NCBI GenBank assembly: GCA_965247175.1
Contig: OZ252006.1
Coordinates: 3,906,001 to 3,970,000 of the forward strand
Origin: JANQMX01 sp965247175
GTDB taxonomy: Bacteria > Pseudomonadota > Alphaproteobacteria > Kiloniellales > DSM-21159
Reading direction: 5' to 3'
Length of the DNA: 64,000 nt
The position numbers were made by a program, and so were the translations under genes. How positions within the stretch are numbered: position 1 is the stretch's first letter; each line of letters opens with the position of its first letter. Below, piece after piece: positions 34,203 to 42,975 of this stretch. Below the pieces are notes generated by a model. The model did no database searches and had not been told where the DNA came from. It worked only from the letters and a program-made list of their open reading frames with translations.

Positions 34203-36527
34203 ATGTCCAATCGCGACCCACAACGCCAACCGCTGCTGACCGCGAGCCACTGGGGCGCCGGGCTGCTCGACATCTCGAACGGGCGGCTGATGTCCGTTCG
34301 GCCGCATCCGGACGACCCTGACCCCTCGCGCATCAACGACAATCTGCCGGAAGGCCTCCATGGCCGCGCCCGGGTCAGGCGCCCGGCCGTGCGCCGCAGC
34401 TATCTCGAGCAGGGGCCGCACGCCCGTTCCGGCGAGCGCGGCCAAGAGCCCTTCGTCGAGGTGAGTTGGGACCGGGCGCTCGATCTCGTCGCCGGCGAGC
34501 TGACCCGCATCCGCAACGAGCATGGCAACGAAGCGATCTTCGCCGGCTCCTACGGCTGGGCCAGCGCGGGGCGCTTTCATCATGCGCAAAGCCAGCTCAA
34601 GCGCTTCCTCAATGCCGCCGGCGGCTTCGTCCGCTCGGAGGGCAACTACAGCTACAACGCCGCCCTGGTGCTGATGCCGCACATCGTCGGCAACTACCGC
34701 GATCACGTAAAGCAGGCGACCCGCTGGCGCGTGGTCGCGCGGGACGGCCGGCTGGTCGTTATGTTCGGCGGCGTTCCGCTGCGCAACGGGCAGATCTCCG
34801 GTGGCGGCGTGGGCCGGCATCGGCTGCGCGACGAGTTGGTGGCCTGCGCCGAGGCCGGTGTGGAGTTCGTCAACTTCAGCCCGCTGCGCAACGACGCGGC
34901 GGAGACCCTGAACGCGGAATGGCTGCCGCCGCGCCCCGGCTCGGACAGCGCCATCATGATGGGCCTTGCGCACACGCTGCTGAGCGAGGGGCTGCACGAC
35001 CAAGACTTCCTGGCGCGCCACACCGTCGGCTTCGAGACCGTCGCGGCCTATCTCAGGGGCGAGAAAGACGGCGTGGCGAAGGATGCGGACTGGGCGGCCG
35101 AGCAGTCCGGAATTCCGGCCGTGCGGCTGCGCCGGCTAGCCCGTCATATGGCGGCGGGGCGCACGCTCGTGACCACCGCCGTCGGTCTGCAGCGCGCCGA
35201 CTTCGGCGAGCAGCCGCTTTGGATGACCGTGGTTCTGGCGGCCATGCTCGGTGAGATCGGGCTGCCCGGCGGCGGCTTCGGCATCGGCTACGGCGCTGAC
35301 GCCAGCATCGGCACCATGGACCGGCCGCTCCACTGGCCCTCCTTTCCGCAAGGCGCCAACCCGGTCGAGACCTTCGTGCCGGTGGCCATGGTCTCCGACA
35401 TGCTGCTCAACCCAGGCGGGGCCTACGACTACGACGGTCAGCGCCGGGTCTTTCCCGACGTCCGCATGGTCTGGTGGGCCGGCGGCAATCCCTTTCACCA
35501 TCACCAGGACCTCAACCGCCTGCGCCAGGCCTTCCAGAAACCCGAGACGATCGTCGTCAACGAGATCAGCTGGACCGCCACGGCGCGCCATGCGGACATC
35601 GTGCTGCCCGTCGCGGCCCCGCAGGAGCGCAGCGACTTCGGCGCCGGCAACCAGGACAGCAGCCTCATTCCCATGCCCAAGGCGCTGGAGCCGGCCGGCG
35701 AAGCGCGCACCGAGTTCGACATCTTCACCGAGCTGGAGCGGCGCCTGTCGCTCGGCACGCGGTTCAGCCGCCGGCTGAGCGCCGAGGAATGGCAGCAGGA
35801 GATGTGGGGCGAGATGCAGGGCCGGGCCGCCGCCCAGGGCCACAGCCTGCCGGACTGGCAAGACTTCCTGCAGGGCGACGTCGTTCATTTCGACGACCCG
35901 GCACCGGATGCCGTCTACCTCTCGGCCTTTCGCGCCGATCCGGAGGCCAACCCCCTGGCGACCCCGAGCGGCAAGATCGAGCTCGCCTCCGAGGTTATCG
36001 CCGGCTTTGGCTACGAGGACTGTCCCGGTCACCCGGCTTGGCTGCCGCCGCGCGGCTGGCAGAGCGGCGAGGCCAAGGCCTATCCTCTGCATCTGCTCTC
36101 GGGCCAGCCGGAAACCCGGCTGCATAGCCAGTACGACTGCGGCGACTTCAGCATGAGCCGCAAGGTCCAAGGCCGCGAGCCGATCCTGATCAACCCGCAG
36201 GACGCCGCCGAGCGCGGGCTCGCCGACGGCGACGTGGTGACGGTCTTCAACGAACGCGGGCGCTGCCTCGCCGGCGCCATGGTGACCGACGACATCTGCC
36301 AAGGCGTCGTCTTCCTCTGGACCGGCGCTTGGTACGATCCCGATTTCGATGACGCCCATCATCGGGACCGGCACGGCAATCCAAATGTGCTGACGCACGA
36401 TCTCCGCACCTCGCGCCTGTCACAGGGGCCAGCGGCGCAGTCCGCCTTCGTCGAGATCGAGAAGCACGACGGCCCACTGCCCAGCATCGAGGCCTTCGAG
36501 CCGCCTCTGGCCAGGAGCAACCGGTGA
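34203..36527 (+). CDS. Cytoplasmic molybdopterin oxidoreductase, biotin/DMSO/TMAO sulfoxide reductase type
   Basis: 774-aa member of the DMSO reductase family (BisC/TorA/DorA branch) carrying bis-MGD-molybdenum. The N-terminal SHWGAG motif without an iron-sulfur Cys cluster is typical of this branch; the SYGWAS segment (116-121) holds the Ser expected to coordinate Mo. The cofactor-binding region reads VWWAGGNPFHHHQDLNRL, and the C-terminal domain has LHLLSGQPETRLHSQYD. There is no Tat signal, so it works in the cytoplasm, like BisC, reducing an S-oxide (biotin, methionine or another sulfoxide). Divergent from the C-S lyase; sulfoxide reduction before C-S cleavage would be a logical order. 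Confidence 0.88.
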   Translation: MSNRDPQRQPLLTASHWGAGLLDISNGRLMSVRPHPDDPDPSRINDNLPEGLHGRARVRRPAVRRSYLEQGPHARSGERGQEPFVEVSWDRALDLVAGELTRIRNEHGNEAIFAGSYGWASAGRFHHAQSQLKRFLNAAGGFVRSEGNYSYNAALVLMPHIVGNYRDHVKQATRWRVVARDGRLVVMFGGVPLRNGQISGGGVGRHRLRDELVACAEAGVEFVNFSPLRNDAAETLNAEWLPPRPGSDSAIMMGLAHTLLSEGLHDQDFLARHTVGFETVAAYLRGEKDGVAKDADWAAEQSGIPAVRLRRLARHMAAGRTLVTTAVGLQRADFGEQPLWMTVVLAAMLGEIGLPGGGFGIGYGADASIGTMDRPLHWPSFPQGANPVETFVPVAMVSDMLLNPGGAYDYDGQRRVFPDVRMVWWAGGNPFHHHQDLNRLRQAFQKPETIVVNEISWTATARHADIVLPVAAPQERSDFGAGNQDSSLIPMPKALEPAGEARTEFDIFTELERRLSLGTRFSRRLSAEEWQQEMWGEMQGRAAAQGHSLPDWQDFLQGDVVHFDDPAPDAVYLSAFRADPEANPLATPSGKIELASEVIAGFGYEDCPGHPAWLPPRGWQSGEAKAYPLHLLSGQPETRLHSQYDCGDFSMSRKVQGREPILINPQDAAERGLADGDVVTVFNERGRCLAGAMVTDDICQGVVFLWTGAWYDPDFDDAHHRDRHGNPNVLTHDLRTSRLSQGPAAQSAFVEIEKHDGPLPSIEAFEPPLARSNR

Positions 36528-36581
36528 GGCAGATTGCCCGGCACGGAGCGGTTTGCTAGGACCGCAGGCGAGGTTTGCCGA

Positions 36582-37382
36582 ATGAAAGCCGTATCCTTGA
36601 AGGAAAAGCCCGAGAGCGCCAAAGCGGAGCGCCCCGTCCGGCTCGATTCGACCCTGTCGAAAGGGTTGCAGATTCTCGAGGCGCTGGCGAAGTCGCAGAA
36701 CGGCAAAGGGGTGACAGAGCTCTCCCGCGAGCTGGAGCTCACCAAATCCAACACCTTCCGTCTGCTGCAGACCCTGACGGCGCTGGGCTATGTGCGGAAC
36801 TCGGAGTCCAAGGCCTACTCGGCCACCATGAAGGTCTGGCAGGTCGGCCACGCGGTGGTCGAGAACCTGGACCTGCCCAGCATCGCGGCGCCGGAGATGC
36901 AAAAGCTCTCGAAGGCGACGGGGGAGACGATCTACCTCGCCGTGCCCGAGGGGCTCTCCGTGCTCTATATCGACAAGATCGACAGCCAGAAGCCCATTCG
37001 TTCATGGAACCCGATTGGCGGCAGCGCGCCTCTGCACTGCGTCGGGACCGGCAAGGCACTCCTGGCGGCGGACTACGGCCGGCTGCGGGACCAGGTGCGC
37101 GGCCACCTGACCCGCTTCACCGATCGGACCCTGACGTCGCTCAAGCGCCTGGACGCCGACATGGCGAAGACCCTGGCGCGCGGCTATGCGCTCGACACCG
37201 GCGAGTACCGCGAGCGCATCTTCAGCTTCGGCGCCGCCGTCCGTCTGCCGAGCGGCCGTCCCGTCGCCGCCATCGGCGTTTCGGCGCCCGATGTGAACCT
37301 GAGCGAAGGCCGCGAGGCAGAGATCGGCGAGCTCGTACGGCAGGCCGCCGACGGCGTGTCCGAAGCGCTGAAGACTCTCTAG
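36582..37382 (+). CDS. IclR family transcriptional regulator
   Basis: 266 aa. N-terminal HTH (LDSTLSKGLQILEALAKSQN, GVTELSRELELTKSNTFRLLQTL, residues 21-64), then the IclR effector domain with GETIYLAVPEGLSVLYIDKID, PLHCVGTGKALLA and GYALDTGEYRERIFSFGAAV. ATG 36582 is chosen over TTG 36534. It lies in the middle of the sulfur cluster, is tandem to the molybdoenzyme gene, and overlaps the convergent rhodanese by 4 bp. It is the only regulator within the cluster and hence the best local candidate for binding the shared 21-bp operator; I see no copy of that site at its own promoter. Confidence 0.9.
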   Translation: MKAVSLKEKPESAKAERPVRLDSTLSKGLQILEALAKSQNGKGVTELSRELELTKSNTFRLLQTLTALGYVRNSESKAYSATMKVWQVGHAVVENLDLPSIAAPEMQKLSKATGETIYLAVPEGLSVLYIDKIDSQKPIRSWNPIGGSAPLHCVGTGKALLAADYGRLRDQVRGHLTRFTDRTLTSLKRLDADMAKTLARGYALDTGEYRERIFSFGAAVRLPSGRPVAAIGVSAPDVNLSEGREAEIGELVRQAADGVSEALKTL

Positions 37383-37789
37383 GTCCCGTCCGACTTCGGC
37401 TCGGGAAAGGCCACGGGTCCGCCCTGCTTCTCCCAGTCCGAGAAGCCGTCTTTCAGATGGGCCGCCGGGAAACCCATGTCCTTGAGCGTCGCGACGCTGA
37501 GGGCCGAGCGCCAGCCCGAGGCGCAGTGAAAGACGAAGCGCTTGCCCTCGCCGAAGATCTCTTTGAAGTAGGGGCTCTTGGGGTCGACCCAGAACTCCAC
37601 CATGCCGCGCGGACAGTGGAAGCTGCCCGGGATGAAGCCGGCACGCTGCCGCTCACGCACGTCCCGCAGGTCGACGAACACGACCGATGGGTCGTCGAGC
37701 ATCGCTAAGGCATCTTGCGTCTCGATCTCCTCGATCCGCTTGCGCGCCTCTGCCACCATCTCGGCCGCAGAGGTCGATAGCTGCCTCAT
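37379..37789 (-). CDS. Rhodanese-like sulfurtransferase
   Basis: 136-aa single-domain rhodanese. The active-site loop FHCASGWRS has the persulfide-forming Cys89 and a CxxxxR(S) layout typical of sulfurtransferases; VFVDLRDVRERQRAGFIPGS is the conserved first half. ATG 37789 is preceded by GGAG; a GTG at 37792 is also in frame. It would move sulfane sulfur from a persulfide or thiosulfate to an acceptor. Operator C lies directly upstream, so it is coregulated with the transporter and the lyase/reductase pair. Confidence 0.88.
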   Translation of the reverse strand: MRQLSTSAAEMVAEARKRIEEIETQDALAMLDDPSVVFVDLRDVRERQRAGFIPGSFHCPRGMVEFWVDPKSPYFKEIFGEGKRFVFHCASGWRSALSVATLKDMGFPAAHLKDGFSDWEKQGGPVAFPEPKSDGT

Positions 37790-37802
37790 CACCTTGCTCC
37801 AA

Positions 37803-37823
37803 TTGTGCTGTTATACAGTACAA
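37803..37823. promoter_or_regulatory. Shared 21-bp palindromic operator, site C
   Basis: TTGTGCTG-TTATA-CAGTACAA, the most symmetrical of the three sites, between the divergent rhodanese (start 37789) and FAD-oxidase (start 37938) genes. For the rhodanese gene the order upstream is TGTCAATAT, then a TATAAA-type -10, the operator, the ribosome site and ATG. On the other strand TTGACA at 37836-37841 faces the FAD-oxidase operon, but no good -10 follows. Confidence 0.65.
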
Positions 37824-37937
37824 GCTTTTTATATATTGACACAATAAACTCTATCGCTCAAGCTTGCTAGCGCATGGCAATTGCGACGTTTCGGTCCCTT
37901 TGCCGGCAGGCCAGAGGTAAACTGGGAAGCTGACATT

Positions 37938-39209
37938 ATGGCACAGGCAGCGGCGATATCGCTGTGGGATGCATCGGCGGAGGAGCCTGCGCTCTCGTCC
38001 CCGATGACCGGCGACTGCGCCACGGAGCTGGCCATCATCGGCGGCGGCTTCACCGGTCTCTCCACGGCCTTGCACGCTGCCGAACGCGGCATCGACTGCC
38101 AGGTCTTGGAGGCGCGGCAGATCGGCTACGGCGGCTCGGGGCGCAACGTCGGGCTGGTCAATGCCGGTCTTTGGCTGCCGCCGCAGGACGTGCGCAAGAA
38201 GCTCGGCGAGACGCGCGGCGCTGCCCTCATCAAGACGCTGGGTGAGGCGCCGGGCTACGTCCAGTCGCTCATCGAACGCTATCAGATTCGCTGCGAGGTC
38301 ACCCGGACCGGCACCATCCATGCCGCCCACTCGCCCAAGGGCTTCCAAGACCTGGCGCGCCGCGCCGAGGAGTGGCACCGCCTGGGCGCGCCGGTCGATC
38401 TCCTGTCGCGCGAGGCGGTCGGGGAGCTGATCGGCAGCAAGGCCTTCTACGGCGGCCTGGTCGATCAGCGGGCCGGCACGATCAATCCCATGGGCTACGT
38501 CCGGGGGCTCGCGCGGGCGGCGCAGAATGCCGGCGCAAAGGTCGCCACCGGCGTGACGGCCAAGAAGCTGCACCGTGAAAGCGACGGCTGGGTTGTCGAG
38601 ACCGACGCCGGCAACGTCAGGGCCAAGTCGGTCGTCCTGGGCACCAATGCCTACTCCGACGATCTCTGGCCCGGGCTGAAGGACACCTTCACGCCGATCC
38701 ACTATTTCCAGCTCGCCACCGAGCCCTTGGGCCAGCGGGGCAGCGCGATCCTGAAAGGCGGCCAGGGCTTGTGGGACACCGGCCCGATAATGTTCTCGCT
38801 GCGCCGCGATGCCTTCGGGCGGCTCATCATCGGCTCCATGGGAACGGTCATCGGCGGGATGCACGGCCTGTCCCGCCGCTGGGCTGAGAAGACCTTGCGG
38901 CGGCTTTTCCCGGACCTTGGCAAGGTCACCTTCGAGGAGTGCTGGGACGGTCAGATCGCCATGACTCCCGATCATCTGCCGCGCATTCACCGCCTGGCCG
39001 AGGGGCTCTATACGCCGATCGGATACAACGGCCGGGGGATCACGCCGGGCACCATTTTCGGTAAGGCTATGGCCGAGCTCCTGGCGGGCGGCAAGGAAGA
39101 GGACCTGCCGCTGCCGATCACCGAGCTCAAGCCGGTCAAGTCGGCGCCTCTCATGTCGCGCCTCTACCAGATGGCTTTCACCGCAAACCAGCTCTGGAAG
39201 AGCATCTGA
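37938..39209 (+). CDS. FAD-dependent amino-acid/amine oxidase (DAO family)
   Basis: 423-aa flavoprotein. ELAIIGGGFTGLSTALHAAERG (about residues 30-51, given in part: IIGGGFTGLSTAL) is the ADP-binding Rossmann motif; YGGSGRNVGLVNAG is the DAO-family second motif and YTPIGYNGRGITPGT the C-terminal FAD contact. It most resembles gamma-glutamylputrescine oxidase or D-amino-acid dehydrogenase-like enzymes that oxidise a C-N bond. ATG 37938 (GGAAG upstream) is preferred to 37881. First gene of an eight-gene plus-strand operon reaching 47376. Confidence 0.85.
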   Translation: MAQAAAISLWDASAEEPALSSPMTGDCATELAIIGGGFTGLSTALHAAERGIDCQVLEARQIGYGGSGRNVGLVNAGLWLPPQDVRKKLGETRGAALIKTLGEAPGYVQSLIERYQIRCEVTRTGTIHAAHSPKGFQDLARRAEEWHRLGAPVDLLSREAVGELIGSKAFYGGLVDQRAGTINPMGYVRGLARAAQNAGAKVATGVTAKKLHRESDGWVVETDAGNVRAKSVVLGTNAYSDDLWPGLKDTFTPIHYFQLATEPLGQRGSAILKGGQGLWDTGPIMFSLRRDAFGRLIIGSMGTVIGGMHGLSRRWAEKTLRRLFPDLGKVTFEECWDGQIAMTPDHLPRIHRLAEGLYTPIGYNGRGITPGTIFGKAMAELLAGGKEEDLPLPITELKPVKSAPLMSRLYQMAFTANQLWKSI

Positions 39210-39226
39210 GAGGGGACAGAGGCGCC

Positions 39227-41314
39227 ATGGCCAACCCCGAGATCCGCGTGGGCGTCGACATCGGCGGCACCTTCACCGACGTTGCCTTGGAGCATCCCGG
39301 CGGGATGGCGACCTGCAAGGTGCTGACCAACTACGCCCAGCCCGAGCAGGCCATCCTCGACGGCATCGAAACCGCCGTCCGCAACGCCGGGATAGCCATG
39401 GCCGACATCGGCCAGGTGATTCACGGCACCACCTTGGTCACCAACGCCCTGATCGAGCGCCGCGGCGCCAGGCTCGCCTTCATCACCACCGAAGGCTTCC
39501 GCGACGTGGTCGAGATGCGCTCGGAGAACCGCTTCGAGCAATATGACCTGAACCTGGAACTGCCCAAGCCGCTGGTCGCGCGCGAGCACCGCTTTACGCT
39601 GAACGAGCGCATGGCCGCCGAAGGCAGCGTCCTGAAGGCGCTCGAGCCCGCTGAGCTGGAAGCTCTGGTCGCAAGCATCGCGGCGGGCGGCTACGACGCC
39701 GTCGCGGTGGGCCTCATCCACGCCTATGCCAACCCGGCGCACGAGCGGATGGTCGAGCAAGCGCTGCGCCGGGCCATGCCCGATCTCTCGATCTCGCTCT
39801 CCTCGGTGATCTCGCCGCAGATGCGGGAGTTCGAGCGCTTCAACACGGTGATCGCCAACGCCTATGTCCAGCCGATGGTCGCCGCCTATCTCGGCCGGCT
39901 GGTTGCGCGTCTGCGCGAGCACGGCGTCACTGCGCCGGTCTTCATGATGCACTCCGGCGGCGGGCTGATCAGCGTGGAGACGGCGGCCGAGCAGCCCGTT
40001 CGCTTGCTCGAGTCGGGCCCCGCCGGCGGCGCCATCTTTGCCGCCGACTTCGCGCGGGCGCACCGGCTGCCCAAGGTGCTCTCCTTCGACATGGGCGGGA
40101 CCACCGCGAAGATCTGCCTGATCGAGGAAGGCACGCCCAAGACCGCCAACACTTTCGAGGTGGCGCGCACCTACCGCTTCAAGAAGGGCTCGGGGATGCC
40201 CGTCTCGACGCCGGTGGTCGAGATGGTCGAGATCGGGGCAGGGGGAGGCTCCATCGCCCATGTGGACAGCATGGGCCAGGTCCGCGTGGGACCGCGCAGC
40301 GCGGCCTCGGAGCCGGGGCCGGCCTGCTATCAGCGCGGTGGCGACAAGCCGACGGTGACCGACGCCAACCTGACGCTGGGCCGTCTCGACCCGGAGAACT
40401 TCGCCGGCGGGGCGATCCCGCTCTCCGGCGACCTGGCCTGGACTGCCCTCGACGCGCACCTTTCGAAAGAAACGGGATTGGAGCCGGATGCGGCCGCCTT
40501 CGCCGTCACCGAGATGGTCGACGAGAACATGGCCAACGCGGCGCGGGTTCACACCGTCGAGAACGGCCGCGACGTCGAGGCCTTCACCATGATCGCCTTC
40601 GGTGGCGGCGCGCCGCTCCATGCCTGCCGCCTCTGCGAGAAGCTTGGCATCACCTCGCTGATCATCCCGCCCGCCGCCGGCGTCGGCTCGGCCGTCGGTT
40701 TCCTGAAGGCGCCTTTCTCCTATGAAGCGACCAAGGGCTTCTTCCAGCGCCTGGATGCCTTCGATGCGGAAGCGGTGAACCACGAGCTTGCGGCCTTGGA
40801 ACGGGAAGCGCTCGGCTTCGTCACCGCGGCCCCCGGCCGCTTCACCACCGAGACCAAGATGACGGCGATGATGCGCTATGCCGGGCAGGGCTGGGAGATC
40901 CCGGTCGTGCTGCCGTACCGCCCCTTCACGCCGGGCGACACGGCGCAGCTCCGCGCGGCCTTCGAGGAGAGTTACCGGACCCTCTTCGGCCAATTGATCG
41001 ACGGCTTGGGGATCGAGGTCACCAACTGGTCGGTGACGGTGGCCTCGAAGCTGCCGGAGCGGGCGGAGGTCTCTCCCATCTTCGAGAGCCAGGACCTGCC
41101 TGCGAACGGCGCGCGCAGCTTCTTCGATGCGGCTTTGCGCCAGACGGTCGAAGCGGCGGAGATCGAGCGCGCCAAGCTCGCACCTGGCATGACGGTCGCC
41201 GGCCCGGCCGTGGTCGTGGAGGACGAGACCTCGACCATCGTCACCTCGAGCTACAGCGTGACGGGGCAGAACGACGGATCGCTGCTGCTGCGGCGTAAGG
41301 AGGCCGTGCAATGA
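39227..41314 (+). CDS. hyuA: Hydantoinase/oxoprolinase A subunit (first copy)
   Basis: 695 aa. Starts with the ATP-binding RVGVDIGGTFTDVALEHPGG typical of HyuA/OplA-type enzymes, with VIHGTTLVTNALIERRGA, LLESGPAGGAIFAADFA and VLSFDMGGTTAKICLIEEG as further actin-fold motifs. With subunit B it forms ATP-dependent amidohydrolases opening five-membered lactams or imides (N-methylhydantoin, 5-oxoproline) or carboxylating ketones in related enzymes. It overlaps hyuB by 4 bp (ATGA). The actual ring substrate is unknown. Confidence 0.9.
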   Translation: MANPEIRVGVDIGGTFTDVALEHPGGMATCKVLTNYAQPEQAILDGIETAVRNAGIAMADIGQVIHGTTLVTNALIERRGARLAFITTEGFRDVVEMRSENRFEQYDLNLELPKPLVAREHRFTLNERMAAEGSVLKALEPAELEALVASIAAGGYDAVAVGLIHAYANPAHERMVEQALRRAMPDLSISLSSVISPQMREFERFNTVIANAYVQPMVAAYLGRLVARLREHGVTAPVFMMHSGGGLISVETAAEQPVRLLESGPAGGAIFAADFARAHRLPKVLSFDMGGTTAKICLIEEGTPKTANTFEVARTYRFKKGSGMPVSTPVVEMVEIGAGGGSIAHVDSMGQVRVGPRSAASEPGPACYQRGGDKPTVTDANLTLGRLDPENFAGGAIPLSGDLAWTALDAHLSKETGLEPDAAAFAVTEMVDENMANAARVHTVENGRDVEAFTMIAFGGGAPLHACRLCEKLGITSLIIPPAAGVGSAVGFLKAPFSYEATKGFFQRLDAFDAEAVNHELAALEREALGFVTAAPGRFTTETKMTAMMRYAGQGWEIPVVLPYRPFTPGDTAQLRAAFEESYRTLFGQLIDGLGIEVTNWSVTVASKLPERAEVSPIFESQDLPANGARSFFDAALRQTVEAAEIERAKLAPGMTVAGPAVVVEDETSTIVTSSYSVTGQNDGSLLLRRKEAVQ

Positions 41315-42960
41315 GCGCTGAGACCATCGACTACCAGATCATGTGGAGCCGCCTGATCGCCGTCGTCGAGGAGCAGGCGACGACGCTCATTCGCACGGCC
41401 TTCTCCACCTCCGTCCGGGAAGCCGGCGACCTCTCCGCGGGCCTGTTCGATCTGCGCGGGCGGATGATGGCGCAGGCGGTGACCGGCACGCCGGGCCACG
41501 TCAACGCCATGGCCGAAAGCGTCCTGCATTTCGTCGAGGAGATCGGCCGGGAGAACGTGCGTGAGGGCGACGTCTACCTGACCAACGATCCCTGGCTCGG
41601 CACGGGCCACCTGCACGACGTGACCATGGTCACACCGAGCTTCCGCCACGGCCGCCACATCGGCTTCTTCGCCTGCACCGCGCATGTGGTGGACATCGGC
41701 GGGCGCGGCTTCGGCCCCGACGCCAACGACGTCTACGAAGAGGGCCTGAACATCCCGATCACCCGCTTCCGGGATGCCGGCACCATCTCGAATATCGTCG
41801 TCAAGTTCATCCGCGCCAATGTGCGGGCGCCGGACGCCGTGATCGGCGACCTCCACTCGCTCGAAGCCTGCAATGCCGCCGGCGATCGTCGGCTGCAGGA
41901 GATGATGAACGAGTTTCGTATCGCCGACCTGGAAGGGCTCTCCGACTTCATCATCGAGACCAGCCGTAAGGCGACGCGGGAGCGCATCGCCGCCTTGCCG
42001 GACGGCAGCTACGACAACGACATGCATGTCGACGGCTACGACGCGCCGGTCCACATGAAGGTGAGGCTGCAGGTCGAGGGCGACAGACTGGTCGCCGACT
42101 TCGCCGGCACCAGCGGGATGAGCGGGCTCGGCGTCAACGTGCCCATGGTCTACACCCGCGCCTATGCCTGCTATGGGCTGAAGTGTGCCATCGCGCCGGA
42201 GGTGCCGAACAACACCGGCTCCCTGGAGCCCTTCGAGATCACGGCGCCCGAGGGCTGCATCCTCAATGCCCGCCGGCCGGCGCCCGTCTCGGTGCGCCAC
42301 GTGCTGGGACACTTGGTCCCCGACGTGGCGCTCGGCGCTCTGCACAAGTGTCTGCCGAACGCGGTCCCGGCGGAAGGCGCCAGCGCCCTCTGGAACATTC
42401 AGATCAGCGCCCGTCCCCTGGACCGGGACTCCGGGCGTCCCGGCGCCGAGATGCTGCTGTTCAACTCGGGCGGAACCGGCGCGAGGCCCAGCCTGGACGG
42501 GCTCTCGGCCACGGCCTTCCCCTCCGGCGTCAAGACCATGAGCATCGAGGCGACCGAGCACACCGGGCCCATCGTGGTCTGGCGCAAGGATTTGCGGGAG
42601 GGCTCCGGCGGCGCCGGCGCGCACCGCGGCGGCCTCGGCCAGACCATCGAGATCGAGCCGCGCGAGGGCTACGAGTTCTATTTCAATGCCATGTTCGACC
42701 GCATCGAGAACCCGGCCCGGGGGCGCAGCGGCGGGCAGGCCGGCGCGGCCGGGAACGTGGCGCTGGCCGACGGCACCAAGCTGCGCGGCAAGGGGCGTCA
42801 GAAGGTGCCGGCGGGCGCCCGCCTAGTCCTCAGCCTGCCCGGCGGCGGCGGCTACGGAAGTCCCGCCGAGCGGCCGAAGGATAAGGTCCGTGCCGATCTG
42901 ACCGCCGGCTACATCAGCGCAGAGCAGGCCAAGGCCGACTACGGCCTCGACGACCTTTAA
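41311..42960 (+). CDS. hyuB: Hydantoinase/oxoprolinase B subunit (first copy)
   Basis: 549 aa. Family motifs: IRTAFSTSVREAGDLSAGLFD, GDVYLTNDPWLGTGHLHDVTMV, FACTAHVVDIGGRGFG and the Gly-rich C-terminal LSLPGGGGYGSP. ATG overlaps the hyuA stop, consistent with an obligate A/B complex. Regular length. It lies 15 bp before the SDR gene. Confidence 0.9.
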   Translation: MSAETIDYQIMWSRLIAVVEEQATTLIRTAFSTSVREAGDLSAGLFDLRGRMMAQAVTGTPGHVNAMAESVLHFVEEIGRENVREGDVYLTNDPWLGTGHLHDVTMVTPSFRHGRHIGFFACTAHVVDIGGRGFGPDANDVYEEGLNIPITRFRDAGTISNIVVKFIRANVRAPDAVIGDLHSLEACNAAGDRRLQEMMNEFRIADLEGLSDFIIETSRKATRERIAALPDGSYDNDMHVDGYDAPVHMKVRLQVEGDRLVADFAGTSGMSGLGVNVPMVYTRAYACYGLKCAIAPEVPNNTGSLEPFEITAPEGCILNARRPAPVSVRHVLGHLVPDVALGALHKCLPNAVPAEGASALWNIQISARPLDRDSGRPGAEMLLFNSGGTGARPSLDGLSATAFPSGVKTMSIEATEHTGPIVVWRKDLREGSGGAGAHRGGLGQTIEIEPREGYEFYFNAMFDRIENPARGRSGGQAGAAGNVALADGTKLRGKGRQKVPAGARLVLSLPGGGGYGSPAERPKDKVRADLTAGYISAEQAKADYGLDDL

Positions 42961-42975
42961 CCAGCGGACGACGTT

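Noticed and set aside
36534..36581. Longer IclR start at TTG 36534
   Set aside because: It adds 16 residues without family similarity, whereas ATG 36582 has a plausible ribosome site and gives a normal N-terminal extension.
39164..41311. 715-codon minus-strand open frame opposite hydantoinase A
   Set aside because: Antisense to a clear hyuA gene, with biased composition and no motif. The same applies to 60328-62106 (+) opposite the second hyuA.
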